A stretch of 64,000 nt of DNA from Eonycteris spelaea (Eukaryota > Chordata > Mammalia > Chiroptera > Pteropodidae): the NCBI GenBank assembly GCA_003508835.1, contig PUFA01000210.1, forward strand, positions 500,501 to 564,500, written 5' to 3'. The translations under genes and the position numbers were made by a program. Shown here piece after piece: positions 1-10,220 of the stretch. A model generated the notes under the pieces. The model had not been told where the DNA came from. It worked only from the letters and a program-made list of their open reading frames with translations, and did no database searches. Numbering within the stretch: position 1 is the stretch's first letter; each line of letters starts with the position of its first letter.

Positions 1-340
1 CATCCATGCGTCTCCTCTCTGTGAACCAAACCGCCCCCAGGAAGCCCACAGCAGAAAAAGCTCTTGAGAATAGAAATAACTAACCGGAGTGTCATCTGAA
101 CACCTTTTCTGGGCCAGTAGGTAATGAGAATTATTCAAATGCAATCATAAAAATGAGGCCAGCCTGGTAGAAAATGGGGTGGGGTGGGGGTGAGGCTAGG
201 AAGAATGGGGGTGGAGGGAAGGATTTTCTTGCTAGTTTAAGTTTCTTAATTTCTGAAGAGTTCTCTCTGGGGGTCCTCGTCTCCGTCCGCTCAACAAACT
301 CTGCCTGGGTGGTTTGCTGAGAAGACTTGGCATGTGGGCA
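1..340. other. Unique flank upstream of the CpG island
   Basis: No coding exon or recognisable repeat is seen. The stretch 60-170 is AT-leaning and unique. The stretch 174-225 is G-rich on the plus strand, with several runs of four or five G. It probably belongs to the upstream regulatory region of the promoter that follows. This is inferred from position only. Confidence 0.4.
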
Positions 341-540
341 GGGGCAGTGTCTCGAAGATTTTGGGGGTCCACTGCATTCCCACATTGGAGGCGAACGCGC
401 AGTCTGAAGCTTTTCTGTCCAGCGCCGCTGTGCACCCGCCGGCAGGAGCAGACGCGCCCGGCGTCTCAGAAAAGCCTCCAGCAGAGGGAGACACTCCGGC
501 GGCTCCTCTGCCTGGGAAGCGCCCGGCCGAGCGGCCGTGG

Positions 541-601
541 CGGTGTGGGGTGGGGAGAGGGGGAGTGGGGAGAGGGGAGGTGGGGGGGCCCGGGGGCGGG
601 T
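541..601 (+). promoter_or_regulatory. G-quadruplex-prone run with GC box
   Basis: More than ten runs of three or more G lie in 60 bases, ending in a consensus GC box at 592-600 (GGGGGCGGG). Such runs just upstream of start sites can fold into G-quadruplexes and bind Sp/KLF and MAZ-type factors. The G runs are seen directly; folding and binding are inferred. Confidence 0.6.
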
Positions 602-611
602 CCCTGAGCGC

Positions 612-618
612 TGACGTC
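612..618. promoter_or_regulatory. CRE-like site TGACGTC
   Basis: TGACGTC followed by C is one base short of the palindromic cAMP response element TGACGTCA. It sits in the CpG island about 70 bases before the splice-donor-like sequence at 687. CREB/ATF sites are common just upstream of CpG-island start sites, but occupancy is not shown by sequence. Confidence 0.4.
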
Positions 619-624
619 CTGAGC

Positions 625-686
625 AGTGCTGGGAAGTATAGGCTGTGTTGTCACGCCGGTGTCAGTCTGATGAAGATTGGCATCAG
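625..686 (+). other. Candidate non-coding first exon (alternative), ending at a strong donor
   Basis: The sequence CATCAG then GTAAGC (686/687) is a near-consensus 5' splice site inside the CpG island and just downstream of the CRE-like element. A short first exon starting around 620-650 and ending at 686 would fit. There is no way here to confirm a start site or transcript. The competing model is a single first exon starting near 800. Confidence 0.25.
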
Positions 687-796
687 GTAAGCTGTCATTC
701 ATTTCCATGTCAGAGCAGCTTCTGCAGGCGGCGCGGCTGCGGGCGGCTGCCTCGGAGCGCGTGTGTTTTATTCCGGTCCCCAAGCCGGAGTATTAT

Positions 797-1174
797 TCAT
801 TGCGACAGGGCGAGGAGGAGAGCGAGCGAGGGAGGCAGCGGGAGGAGAGAGGGAGGCGGCAGGGAGGAGGGAGCAGGGAGCGGGGAGGGAGCGCGCAGAG
901 AGAAGCAGGGGAAGCGCCGGCGAGCGCGGTGCGGGCGAGGCCGGGGAGGAGGCGGCCCAGCGCCGGGCGCCGAGCGCGCAACCCGGCCGCTGCGGCCGCG
1001 TCGCACGCTCCGGCCGGGGCCGGGCGCGCATTGTCAGCTCCGGAGGAGGACCGCCGGGCCCGAGGCCCCGTAGCGGGCGGGCGCGGAGCTGCGCGCCAGG
1101 AGCGCCGGGCACCGAGAGCAGGGACGAGCGCGCGGGCCGGAGCCCGGTGCGGGCAGGTCGGAGCCGGACGCTCC
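797..1174 (+). other. Candidate 5' UTR / first exon, purine-rich then GC-rich
   Basis: From 797 to 960 the plus strand is almost entirely G and A in blocks such as gaggaggagagcgagcgagg. This composition is typical of transcribed 5' UTRs in CpG-island genes. It is preceded by AT-rich motifs (gttttatt near 765 and tattattcatt near 790) that could act as weak core-promoter elements. A GTGAGC donor-like sequence follows at 1175, but its exon side (CTCC) is poor; CAG/GTCGGA at 1156/1157 is another weak option. No ATG with a recognisable downstream protein was found, so if real this exon is probably untranslated. Confidence 0.35.
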
Positions 1175-1381
1175 GTGAGCGAGGCCGGCTCCAGGTTCAC
1201 TTTCTCCCGGCTTTAGGCGCCCTTTGGGCCGGCGCTGCCTGGCTCCACTAATCTGGGGCTGCCTTCGAGCGGCTGGAAGCGGGAACGGCCCCAGGCTCGG
1301 GCCGGGCAACTGGAGTCGGAGCCGCGGCTGCGTCCGGCCTGAGGAGTCAGGGCGAGTGGGGTTTGCAGGCGTATCGGGGCG

Positions 1382-1400
1382 CGGGGCGGGGGGGCGGGTG
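1382..1400 (+). promoter_or_regulatory. Clustered GC boxes
   Basis: Two overlapping GGGGCGG/GGGGGCGGG motifs lie within 20 bases. This is a standard Sp/KLF binding cluster inside the first CpG-island block. Its position downstream of the likely start would put it in the transcribed part or in an alternative promoter. Confidence 0.45.
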
Positions 1401-2865
1401 GCCGGACAGGGGAACACGAGTCAGGGAAGCCGGATTCCAGGGGCCAGCTCAGGGGCCCCCGCCCCGGGAGGAGCGTTGATTCGTAGGGTTACCGGCTTTG
1501 CGCGGATTGTTGGGAGTCCTTGGTGCGGTGGGGGAGGCGTGGGGCCCACGGTGAGGCTTGGACGTCGGGGCCCTCCTGGCTTGAGAACTAGGGCACGAGT
1601 TCGTAAAAGGGGATGAGGAGCAGAGGGGGATGGGGCAGGATTTCGAGTCTAAGGCGCAAAGTTTGCGTCTCTTTCGGGTTAGGTGTGCGGGCTCTCCCGG
1701 CTCCCGAACCCGAGGAAGAAACAAGAGAAGCTGGCCGCTCTTCCCGGGTCTCAGTGGGAGCGCCCAAGGTGCCTGCACGGCAAGGAGACCCGAGCTCGGG
1801 ACAGCATTGCGGGAGTGCTGGTGCGTCGGCCCTGAATTAGGGCTAGGTGTCGGGGCCAGGCTGGAGTTTGGGTTATAGGGTCCAGGCTGATTTCAGAGGG
1901 GCCACTGAGTAGTTTAGGCTAGAGCAGGGGGCTTGAGGTGGGAGTTGGGGGCCCGGGGTTACATTTGAGGCTAGAGTCGGAGAAACGGGTGGCCTTTTTA
2001 GGATTTAGGCACGATCACAGCTTATTATTGGGGTTGAGGCTATTGGAATTTGGGGATGGTCGCGCGCGCGGGTCTCCACCCTCCGTGAGTGGAAAAGCGT
2101 TCGGCTAGGCGATGAAGAAGTTGATCCGAGACATGGCAGGCGAGCCCCGAATTTCTACAGCTTCTCCCCGAAAGCGTATCTGGAGAGGATTTAAGACGCG
2201 CAGGACCCGGTCCTAGGAGAAGGATTCTGGCAAGCGGACAAATCGAAGGGGGACGTTTTGGGTGAAGCTACAGGGCTCGAGGTGAATCCGAGGACCATGG
2301 AGGATCGGCGGGCTTCGGGAGCCATTCGGGGGTCCGCGGGCACAGCGCGGCGGGGCCGGGGCTGGTGGCCCGCTGGGGTCGCGGCCTGCTCGGGCACAGC
2401 AGCGAGGTGCTGCATCGCGTCCGGGGAGTTCGGGCTGCTACCCAAGGCAGGGAGGGCTCAAACTCCGGCGCCCTGACCTGAGCCTCTGGCTCTGGACACA
2501 CAGCCGTGGCCGGGTCCGGAAACCCACGCGCGGGGTCGCGGGCGCAATTTTCCGCCTGGGCCAGTGGGGAGCTCGGGGTACTCGACCCTCACTCTCTTGT
2601 CCGGGACTTCTCCAGCGTGTTGACTTCTCGGATTTCGAACGCTCTGCAACTGGTGGAAGCTGAAAGCTTCGCATTTTAGGCAGATTTAGGCGACGCCTCT
2701 TCCAAACTGAGAGAATGATGGTGTTCGAATACCAGATAAATAACGCGAAGCCTAACCCCGGCCCCCCTCCCCCCGCTCCTTATTCTGCCTTCGCGAGGCC
2801 TCGGGACCTTGGGGGAAGGAAGGGGGTCTCCTGTTTCTGGACTCGCTGTCTCTCACTAGAGCCGC

Positions 2866-2897
2866 ACCCTCCCCCACCCCACCCCACCCCCCACACC
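2866..2897 (-). repeat. C-rich tract, G-quadruplex-prone on the minus strand
   Basis: Repeated CCCCAC units give at least five runs of four or more C in about 30 bases, within the CpG-poor gap between the second and third island blocks. The minus strand could form a G-quadruplex. Confidence 0.5.
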
Positions 2898-3329
2898 AAA
2901 CCGGCTCAGGTCTAGCTCAGAGGAGTCCCGACCCTGGAGGTAGGTCATCTCTCTGGCCAACTAGCGAAGCAGTGTGTTGGGGGGTGTACGGAAGGAAGAT
3001 TTGAAATTTTCCTTCTCGCAATCTTGAGCTCACCCTTCCAGCCCTCGCACCCCTCGCTGGGGCAGCCAGACCGCGCTTCCGGGGCGCAGAAGACGCGCAA
3101 CCCACGAGTGGCCTCGGCGGCGCGGGGTGCGGCGACCGCCGGCTGCGGAGCTCCATGCTGTTGTTCTGCGGGCTTGGAATTCGTACACTCTCTCCTGCCG
3201 AGAGCCTGTGTGCGGAAGGGAGCCGTGACCCCACCGAGACTCCCCGGTCATCGCCTCCCCTTTGTGAGCGCGAAAGGCATGAAAGCCGAGAGAAAGAGAA
3301 GCTGCTTAGAATAAGGGCAGGGGGTAACT

Positions 3330-3660
3330 GGAGGGAGATGGGCCGGCCACCGCTCACAGTAAAATGCCTCGTGCAAATTGCACTGAAGTGTACCGAACTC
3401 GAGACTGGCTGTTTTATGATCCTTTCTGGGAGTTTACTGCTCTCTGCTTTTAAGTCTATAGATTGCTTTAAGTTAATGAAAGTGCTGCTTTCAAAAGGGG
3501 CTTTTATTGTGGGGCCATGGCGAGTCCAGTACCTCCCCTTTACTCTTCCAAAATGGGCCTGTTTAAAAAGAGAGACTCCTGGAGTTTCCACATAGACAGA
3601 GCTTGGGGCAGAACGCCATGTGACAATGAGGATTAATAAAAAATCAATGTCCAAGTAATT
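3330..3660. other. Unique AT-leaning block at the CpG-island shore, candidate regulatory element
   Basis: Composition changes abruptly from CpG-rich to AT-leaning unique sequence with no repeat signature. It contains tttatgat, tttattgt and ggattaataaaaaatcaatg-like stretches that resemble conserved non-coding DNA beside developmental promoters. Conservation was not measured. The longest open frame in the window (minus strand, 2917-3654) runs through it, but I do not recognise its translation. Confidence 0.3.
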
Positions 3661-5295
3661 CAGAAAGACGAGTTTACTTCTTTTTCAGTCCAGTGTCATC
3701 TGTAAGTTCTTATCTCGCATTTTGGACTTTTACTGCGTCTGACTTTAAATGTTGCTTGGTGTCTACCCCTTACACCCCCCCTCTCAACATTGCTTTATGT
3801 AGGCCTGACTCTGTTCAATTAAAGGCAAACTGGATTTCAGGATTTCAACTGACTGCCAAATCAAAAGGCAACTACAATATTTACTTGGGGGTTGGGGGAG
3901 GGGCTTTGCCTTGCATTTAGTAAGATAGCTGTGTTAAAATGTCTCAGAGAAAGGCCGAAACCTTGAGAAGAAACACTGGAAGACGTTTTTCAGCGCTCTT
4001 TTCTCTTTTCAGTCTATTTGGCACAAAAGGTGAGATGACAAGGTTTTTGACTAGGTTCTAACACGGAAACTGCAGTGGGGCTGGGCTGTGGCTCTGACCA
4101 CATGTCATAACCATTTAAACTGTGGTTAGTTGTTCAAAGCTCAAAGCTTCTCCAAGCTGGGTTTCATTAACTCTACACCAGTTGCCTGGAAGTTCAGTAG
4201 CAATAAATTGTATAAACACATTTGAAGTAAGTTAGTGATGAAATAAGGAGAATTACTGTCTTGTGAGTGGAGAATCCTGAATTCATGGAGTTCTAGCCTA
4301 ACTGGAAACATGCCTCCTCTCCCTTGGCCTTGATGTTTATGGGTGTACCAGCGTGTGTGTTAAATTTCTTTCTGCCATGTCCATCTTCAACCCCGGGCTG
4401 TAACTCATTAGGGACCAAGCATGCCTAGAAAGCAAAAGGGCCGTTGTAAAGGGGCTTCTATTAGCCTGATTTAGAAACCAAACTAAACCATCAACCTGAC
4501 TTCCTTACCCTAGGTGAATGCAACGTGCAACGTGAACAGCAGCAGAGCAGGCCAAATTAGATTTTTAAATGTTAGCAGCTTAATAATACTGTGTTGTTAG
4601 CAATTGAATTTGTTTTTATTAAAGAAACAATCTATAAAATTTATAGGCTTCCAACATGTTGCAAGATTCCCTTGCTATTTATTTAGTGCACCCGCCTCCC
4701 CCCCCCCCCCATATTCTATCTCCAGTTTCAGACGTTTGTTCCCGATTTATTTAATTTGGAGCACATTTTTTAAATTAGTTCGAGGAAGGTGAGAAATGCT
4801 GTTGTAAGTTTCCCTTTGCCTATGCTGGGTGGCACAAGGCCTGCGATGCTGAGATATATATAAACGTGTGATGTAATTGCTAGAGGTGACGGCATGGGGA
4901 CCAGAGTGTCTGATCAAACAAAATGAGGATCCGAAGGTGGCGAGGGTGAACGTGATGCCACAGAGGAACATCAGAGGAAGTTCTATGGAAAATGAAATCA
5001 TCCTGAGCCACCGTTAGCCTGGATTCTAGCCCACACCTCACGCTTTGTAGCAAACACTTCACATGAGATCCATGACTTATTGAAGATTGAATTCTGTGGA
5101 GAAGCAGACTTTAGAGGGAAGGAGCTGCCCTAGCTGGGTTCTGGCCAGGCTGCCTGGCCAGCTTGTTGCAGTGGGGATCTGCTAATTTAATTAAATCCCA
5201 TACCTTGTGGGAAAGGGAGGAAGGAGATAATCAAGGTTGGCAGGTCAGCATCCCGAGGCTGAAATTTGGGGGCCAGGCAGCTTTGTACCCTGTAA
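3660..5295. other. Unique intronic or intergenic sequence
   Basis: No exon or clear repeat is recognised. It contains a run of 13 C at 4698-4710. An AT-rich unique block at about 4470-4680 has homeobox-like core motifs (ttaataata, caattg). These are compatible with a regulatory element but are not proof. Confidence 0.4.
4698..4710 (+). repeat. Poly-C run, 13 bases
   Basis: Thirteen consecutive C follow cccgcct. A homopolymer of C this long is uncommon outside C-rich microsatellites and is prone to length polymorphism and sequencing error. Confidence 0.9.
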
Positions 5296-5410
5296 CTGTC
5301 TGGCTACAGGACTCTAACAGCCATGTAGCTTCCAGATCTCGGTTTCTCTATCTGTAAAATGAGTGCATCCCATGCATTGCTTATAAGGTTCTGAGCAGTG
5401 AATCCTGTAT
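5296..5410 (+). mobile_element. Diverged MIR SINE fragment
   Basis: The MIR core and 3' part are recognisable as 'tctctatctgtaaaatgag' followed by 'ataaggttctgag'. The 5' part is weak. Plus orientation. Confidence 0.4.
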
Positions 5411-7004
5411 GACCCCCTCACTGGGTGCACTCTAAATAACAAAGAGAACGGGAGAGAGGAGGCTTCTGAGCAGCAGTCACATTCTTCGGTGTGTTTTCTT
5501 TGCCTGTTTGGCTCCACAGCTCTTCCCCACAATTCTCAGGAGTTCTAAGACTTGGGTGAAAGGGCTGATCTCCTGCCTTTTTTTTTACATCCTAGAATTT
5601 GAAAACCCTACTGTGATTCCAAAAACCACCTGCACTTCATCAGGAGGGACAATTAAGTTGCTGAGTTGAGGGAACCGGCATGCTATTCCCAGTGGTGCTA
5701 CCTGGAATAGCTTTCATGCATCAGATGAACACAGAATCCGACCTATCAGAAATCCAGCCCCTTCTCTTTATGCCGTTGGGAGGAAGAGGCCTGAGCACTG
5801 ACTGGTGTGTGACATCTGGTCGGGCTGGGGGATGGGCGCTGGTCAGGAGCTAGCTGCCTGACCCTCGTTTAGCGCAGTCTCCATGCTGGCAGATCAAAGC
5901 AGATTCTGGGCCAGAAAGCCAAGAAGTTACACCCGGCACTTATACAAAAGTGAACGCGCTTGGAGACTCCTTCTTGTTCCTGTGTCTGATTTTTCAAAGC
6001 CAGCCCTGATTCTGGAGACGTGGCTCCAGTGGCAGTCTTGCCTTTAATTCTCCCTTGAGTGGGGACTTCGTGGGGGTAATTTTTTTCCTCCACACGGCCT
6101 TCTCCAGCATTCAGCACAACATCTTAGTCTCCATTCTGACTGGGGGTAAGAGCTAAGAGACCCGGTTGGGGGTAGAAGGAGCACTAGTTTCGCTAAGAGA
6201 ACGCATGAGAACAGGAAGGCCCAGTCCTTTTGCCAGATGCCCCAGGAGTGAGGGAGAACGAAGCCCCAGCAGCTCAGGAGGCGCTCGCTGCAAACGCGGT
6301 GTCTTCAGGGGGACCCGCTGTTTGGCTTGGAAACCTCAGCGCAGGCACTGCCTGCCTGGGTTTCTAATTACAAGAAGGACGGTTCTGCTAAGACCTATCT
6401 CACTAAAAACACATCCCTGTGTGTAATAAGAAACCCTAAACCAGGCAGGATATTTTAAAACTGAAGCAATGAAGATTAGATTAAGTCTCCACCAAACAGC
6501 TTCGTTCTCGTATTATTTTTGGCTGGAATGTGGAGAAAAACAGCTGGCCCTGGGGCCCCGGGCGGACTGTGAGGGTTCCGATGGAGCTGGGGTGGGTGGT
6601 GTAATTGTTAGTTTCTCTGCTGAATAGGAACGTGGCCAATTTCAGTACGGCTCAGTCAAGGCAGTGGGGGTGCCCAGCAGGGAACTGAGGGAGCCCCAGA
6701 GTTGGGGAGGAGCCAGAGAATCACCCAGAATCAGTAGGTCATGGAGCACCGAGGACACTTCTAAATCCCCCACCTCTTTAGGATCTAGTCTTCTGTGTTC
6801 AGCCGATGCTTCCACTCCCACAGCCGTCCTCTGCCTAGTAAACCCATCCATTCTCCACGAGGCCTTTGGAGGAACTTTGATATACTGGGTGCTTTTCTAG
6901 GTGGAGAGAAGAAACAGATAGTTGTCCAAGATTCCTGGAAATGGAGCCCAGGAACCTGGCATCACAAGCCTCATCCTGCCCCTCTGGGAAGGGGCAGCAT
7001 GGTG
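5411..7004. other. Unique sequence, nothing coding recognised
   Basis: No exon with a recognisable product and no clear repeat were seen. The block at about 6430-6660 is AT-leaning, with an agattagattaa stretch and a gtaattgttag stretch around a short GC-rich middle, and could be a conserved non-coding element. Confidence 0.4.
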
Positions 7005-7130
7005 TCCTTCATTCAGCAAGTATGTAGCCTCTCCTGAGACTACAGGCCTAGGCATCAAGGATACAGCAGCAATGACAAACAGAACACGCACATGTAACCA
7101 TCCAGCTCCTGTCCTCGGTAGCTTGCTTGC
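7005..7130 (-). mobile_element. L2 LINE 3' fragment, antisense
   Basis: The sequence reads 'ttcattcagcaagtatgtag' then 'ggatacagcagcaatgacaa' and 'ctcctgtcctc'. This is the reverse complement of the L2 3' end. Confidence 0.55.
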
Positions 7131-7144
7131 TGTGAGATAGAGCA

Positions 7145-7345
7145 GAGTACGGGCTTGGCATCAGATAAAACTGCAGCGGGAGCCTGTGTCTATAGTTACT
7201 GATTGGATGAATTTAGACATGTTGTTTAGCATCTTTGATCCAGTTTCCCCACCTGTAAAATGGGAAATCAAAATATAAAGCTCAAAGTCTTGTGGAGCGA
7301 GCGTTTGTAAAGTTCCCAGCACAGCGTCTGGCACGCAGGAGAGGC
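7145..7345 (+). mobile_element. MIR SINE
   Basis: A full-length-like MIR in plus orientation: 'gggcttggcatcagataaa', 'gcatctttgatccagtttcc', 'cacctgtaaaatgggaaatc', then 'agcacagcgtctggcac'. Confidence 0.7.
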
Positions 7346-8124
7346 CAGTCAGGGCTCTCCTCCTCGCCATTATTTTGGACTGAAGATCCAGTGGGTGGGC
7401 TGCCCGGCTTCCTCTTCCCTTTCCTTTTCACTTCCTCAGAACATGGCCTGGCCCTTTCACAGGTCACTGGCACCATCGACAAGTGATGAACAAACAGCCG
7501 TTCACGCTTTGCCCTGGTGCTGCCTGATGTGCGCAGATGGCCTCAGGGGCTGTGGTAGGAATTCCGCCTGTCCTCAGGGGAGGTGCAGTTTGGGGGACAC
7601 GCTGAAGTGACATGACAAAAGGCATAGGTCATTGTTAATCAGAGGAGGCAAAAGCGGGATGGGATGCTGCCAGGTAACCAGGGTGAAGGTGAGCAGGGAG
7701 ACTTCCAGAGAAGGTGAGCTCTCAGCAGTGCTCACTGGGATTGCTGGGGGGCAGCCCGAACTAGAGTGAAGAGTTCAGCACCTCTGAGCACACCGGGGGG
7801 CCAAGTGGGTCACTGCTGCCTCAGGAGTATCACTTGGGCCTCCCAGTTGGGGACTGGCCTCTGTCACACATTGAGGGACTCTTAAGAGGATTTTCGTGTT
7901 GACTTCTCAATGGGTAGAATTTAGGCTAATGACTTAGTGCATGAAGCAAACCAACTAATCCCATTCCTGACTACAGTACAACTCTCTGCCCAGTATTCCG
8001 GCTTTTCCTAAGCTAAGAGAGCAGCCATTATAGGCCCACACCTGGCCCTCTCGGGGACCACAAACTGACCTGTCAGAGTGGTTGGGATGGTAGGGAGAAA
8101 AGGGATTTGGATTGGGAGTCAGAG

Positions 8125-8250
8125 GATGGTGGTCACTGGCTTGTGTGACCTTGCAACCAATGACTAACCTTTCGATAATGGTTTCTTCACCTGTCCAATG
8201 AGGAGCTTGAGCTTGCTCTCAGAGGTCCCCCTCAGCTCAAAGTTCCATGA
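8125..8250 (+). mobile_element. MIR SINE, partial
   Basis: MIR core in plus orientation: 'cttgtgtgaccttgcaacca' then 'ggtttcttcacctgtccaat'. Confidence 0.55.
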
Positions 8251-8464
8251 TTCTGTTTACATCCCAACTGGATTGCTTCATGCCTGGGCAATTATTGAAA
8301 CCTATCCCCCAATACCACCCCCAGGTAAACATGGTGACGACGCAGCTTCGGAGGCATGGCCTGTGAGGGTGTGGCCCCAGGTTGCCTCCAAGAGGCAGCA
8401 TTTTCAGTCTGAAGACTCACTGGCCTCTTTCTAAAAAGCTACGTTGGCTTCTTTTGTTCAGACA

Positions 8465-8690
8465 GTGTGGTGTCGGGAGAAGGAACGCAGGCTTTGCAGT
8501 CAGATTCTTAGTTCTGACCTTGGTTTTACTACTAATAAGCTGTGTGTTCTTAGGCACGTCACTTAACCTCTCTGAGCCTCAGTTTTCTTAGCTGTATAGT
8601 CAGGATAATAATAATGTGGGGCACACATGGGAACATTGAAGAAAATATCTCAAAGTGCTTGGCACAGGTAAGCTCATGGTGGATATTAGT
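8465..8690 (+). mobile_element. MIR SINE, near full length
   Basis: Very clear MIR in plus orientation: 'gctttgcagtcagattctta', 'gcacgtcacttaacctctct', 'gagcctcagttttcttagct', 'aggataataataatg', ending 'aagtgcttggcacaggtaag'. Confidence 0.85.
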
Positions 8691-8699
8691 TTTCTTTCC

Positions 8700-8800
8700 C
8701 AATTAAGCATATTCTCATATTTTTGATCCTCTCAACTTTGTGAAGCAGGTGAAATGGGTATTATTATACCATTTTATAAATGAGAGCTTAGATAGAGGTG
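8700..8800 (-). mobile_element. MIR SINE fragment, antisense
   Basis: The antisense MIR segment 'gggtattattataccatttt' followed by 'ataaatgagagcttagatag' lies directly beside the plus-strand MIR, giving a tail-to-tail pair. Confidence 0.5.
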
Positions 8801-10110
8801 AAAGTGGCGGGTGCAGGAAGGGAATGTGGTGTGTCTGCCTGTTCACGGGGAAGCGCGTTAATTAGAGTAACCCAGGTCTACCTGTTACAACCATGGGCCT
8901 TTCTTTAGCCTCATGGAGATAAAGCAAGCGCCTTGCTGAGCTCTGAGTGCTGCTCTGCCCTGCACTCCACCTATTCCTCTCCTGAGAATCTCTTTAAAGG
9001 AACCAGACAAACCCATCTCCTCTGTCACCCATACCTTTGTCTGGCAAACCCTGGGAAGTATCAACTGTTATGGAAACCCAAACCTAGAAGAAGATCTATT
9101 TTTTTTCTATTTCCACAAAGCCTTCAGTTACAGGTGGGGCTGGGCTGAGCAGCACAAAGAAGCGGAGATAGATTTAGGGACAAGGAGGTATAGCAATGGC
9201 AGTGGCTGGTAGCTGCAGAGCTGCAGTACAGCTTTCCTGCCTCCCTACCTGCCAGCCCAAGCCGTAAGGGGCCCTTGGTGACAAGAATGTGCCCAGGAGC
9301 TGATGCTTATGGTTCTCCCACTGACAGTCCTGATAGACACCAAGGGACATTTAGCCTATTAGTGGAGGCCTACTGTGATTAAGTGGGGGGCGGGCATAGT
9401 CTCCCTAATTCTAGGGTGGCACAGGCCTGTGCAAAAGTAGGAGCTGTGAGAACCGCCCCCAGAGGTCGTCTAATTGTCAGTTCGATGTCACTGAATACTG
9501 CTCTGTCCTGAGGCCTGTGCTAAGCCGTGGGAGTACAGACCTGCTCCTGGCCTTCTCAGGGGAAGCCATGCTCGGTGCGGACTGCGGATTCTAATTCTAG
9601 ATCAGAGGCAAGAGAAGCCCAGAGACTGTGGGTGTGGACTCAGGGCCTGTAGTCGTAGGTGCTTGTTGTCACTCCCGAGCCTTTCCTAGCAATCTGTCCG
9701 TCTATCAACAGCGTGGCCTGAGCCTAGCGACGTGTTGTGTGGGGTCAGGGCCTGTTCCTGTAGGAGCTACGAAGTCCCATTGGGAGCCTGAATAGAACAC
9801 ATCAAAATGAAAACAAGCTGTGTGACTCTTGCCACTTTCATAACTTCCTTGGATCTTAACGTTACCATTTTATTCAAGGAGGAGTTTATACAAGGAGGGA
9901 TCATCCTCAAGGCCTGTCTGGGTCTACTAGTCTATGGCCACATGCTAAAGCGTGTGGTCCAGACCACTAGGCACCACAAGACTGGAGACAGCGCTGGGAC
10001 GCCAAGGAGTTTGAGTGCTAGGGCCTGTCACTCAGACGAGGGGATGGGGATGGGAAGATGTAGGTGTAGTGGCTGTGGGCCTCAGTTATTTGGCTGCAGG
10101 GGCTGGGAGA
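8801..10110. other. Unique sequence, nothing coding recognised
   Basis: No exon or strong repeat was recognised. A possible very diverged antisense L2 scrap lies near 9485-9560 (tgctaagccgtgggagtaca), too weak to list separately. Confidence 0.4.
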
Positions 10111-10220
10111 GCACCTGCTGAGAAGGGCCCTTCCAAGTCTCTAAGGCTCCAGGAGGACCATGGGGGCAGCACCTGCTGGGAAGGGCCAAGTCTCTAAGGC
10201 TCCAGGAGGACATGGGGGCA
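10111..10220 (+). repeat. Tandem duplication, two units of 58 and 52 bp
   Basis: Unit one (10111-10168) and unit two (10169-10220) share 'gcacctgctg', then 'aagtctctaaggctccagg' and 'catgggggca'. Unit two differs by a 5-base and a 1-base deletion and one substitution. High identity between the copies suggests a recent local duplication. No coding frame is preserved across it. Confidence 0.92.

Larger units (their letters stand above)
340..3270. promoter_or_regulatory. CpG island in three blocks, probable gene promoter
   Basis: CpG dinucleotides are dense from about 340 to 1860, again from 2060 to 2660, and again from 3040 to 3270. They are rare almost everywhere else in the window. Islands this long in mammals normally mark a constitutive or developmental promoter. 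GC boxes are visible at 592-600 and around 1382-1398. Purine-rich plus-strand sequence at 797-960 resembles a 5' UTR and suggests rightward transcription, but a bidirectional promoter cannot be excluded. No protein could be recognised in any frame. Open frames here (for example 677-1216 plus) are long because GC-rich DNA has few stop codons, and their arginine/glycine/proline-rich translations look like non-coding sequence. Confidence 0.88.

Noticed and set aside
625..720. Possible microRNA-like hairpin around the 687 donor
   Set aside because: Arms could not be paired over the length needed for a precursor.
677..1216. 179-codon plus-strand open frame in the CpG island, and overlapping frames at 763-1251 and 645-1073
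   Set aside because: Three overlapping frames are open at once in Arg/Gly/Ala-rich translation. This is the usual effect of GC-rich DNA with few stops, and no protein is recognised.
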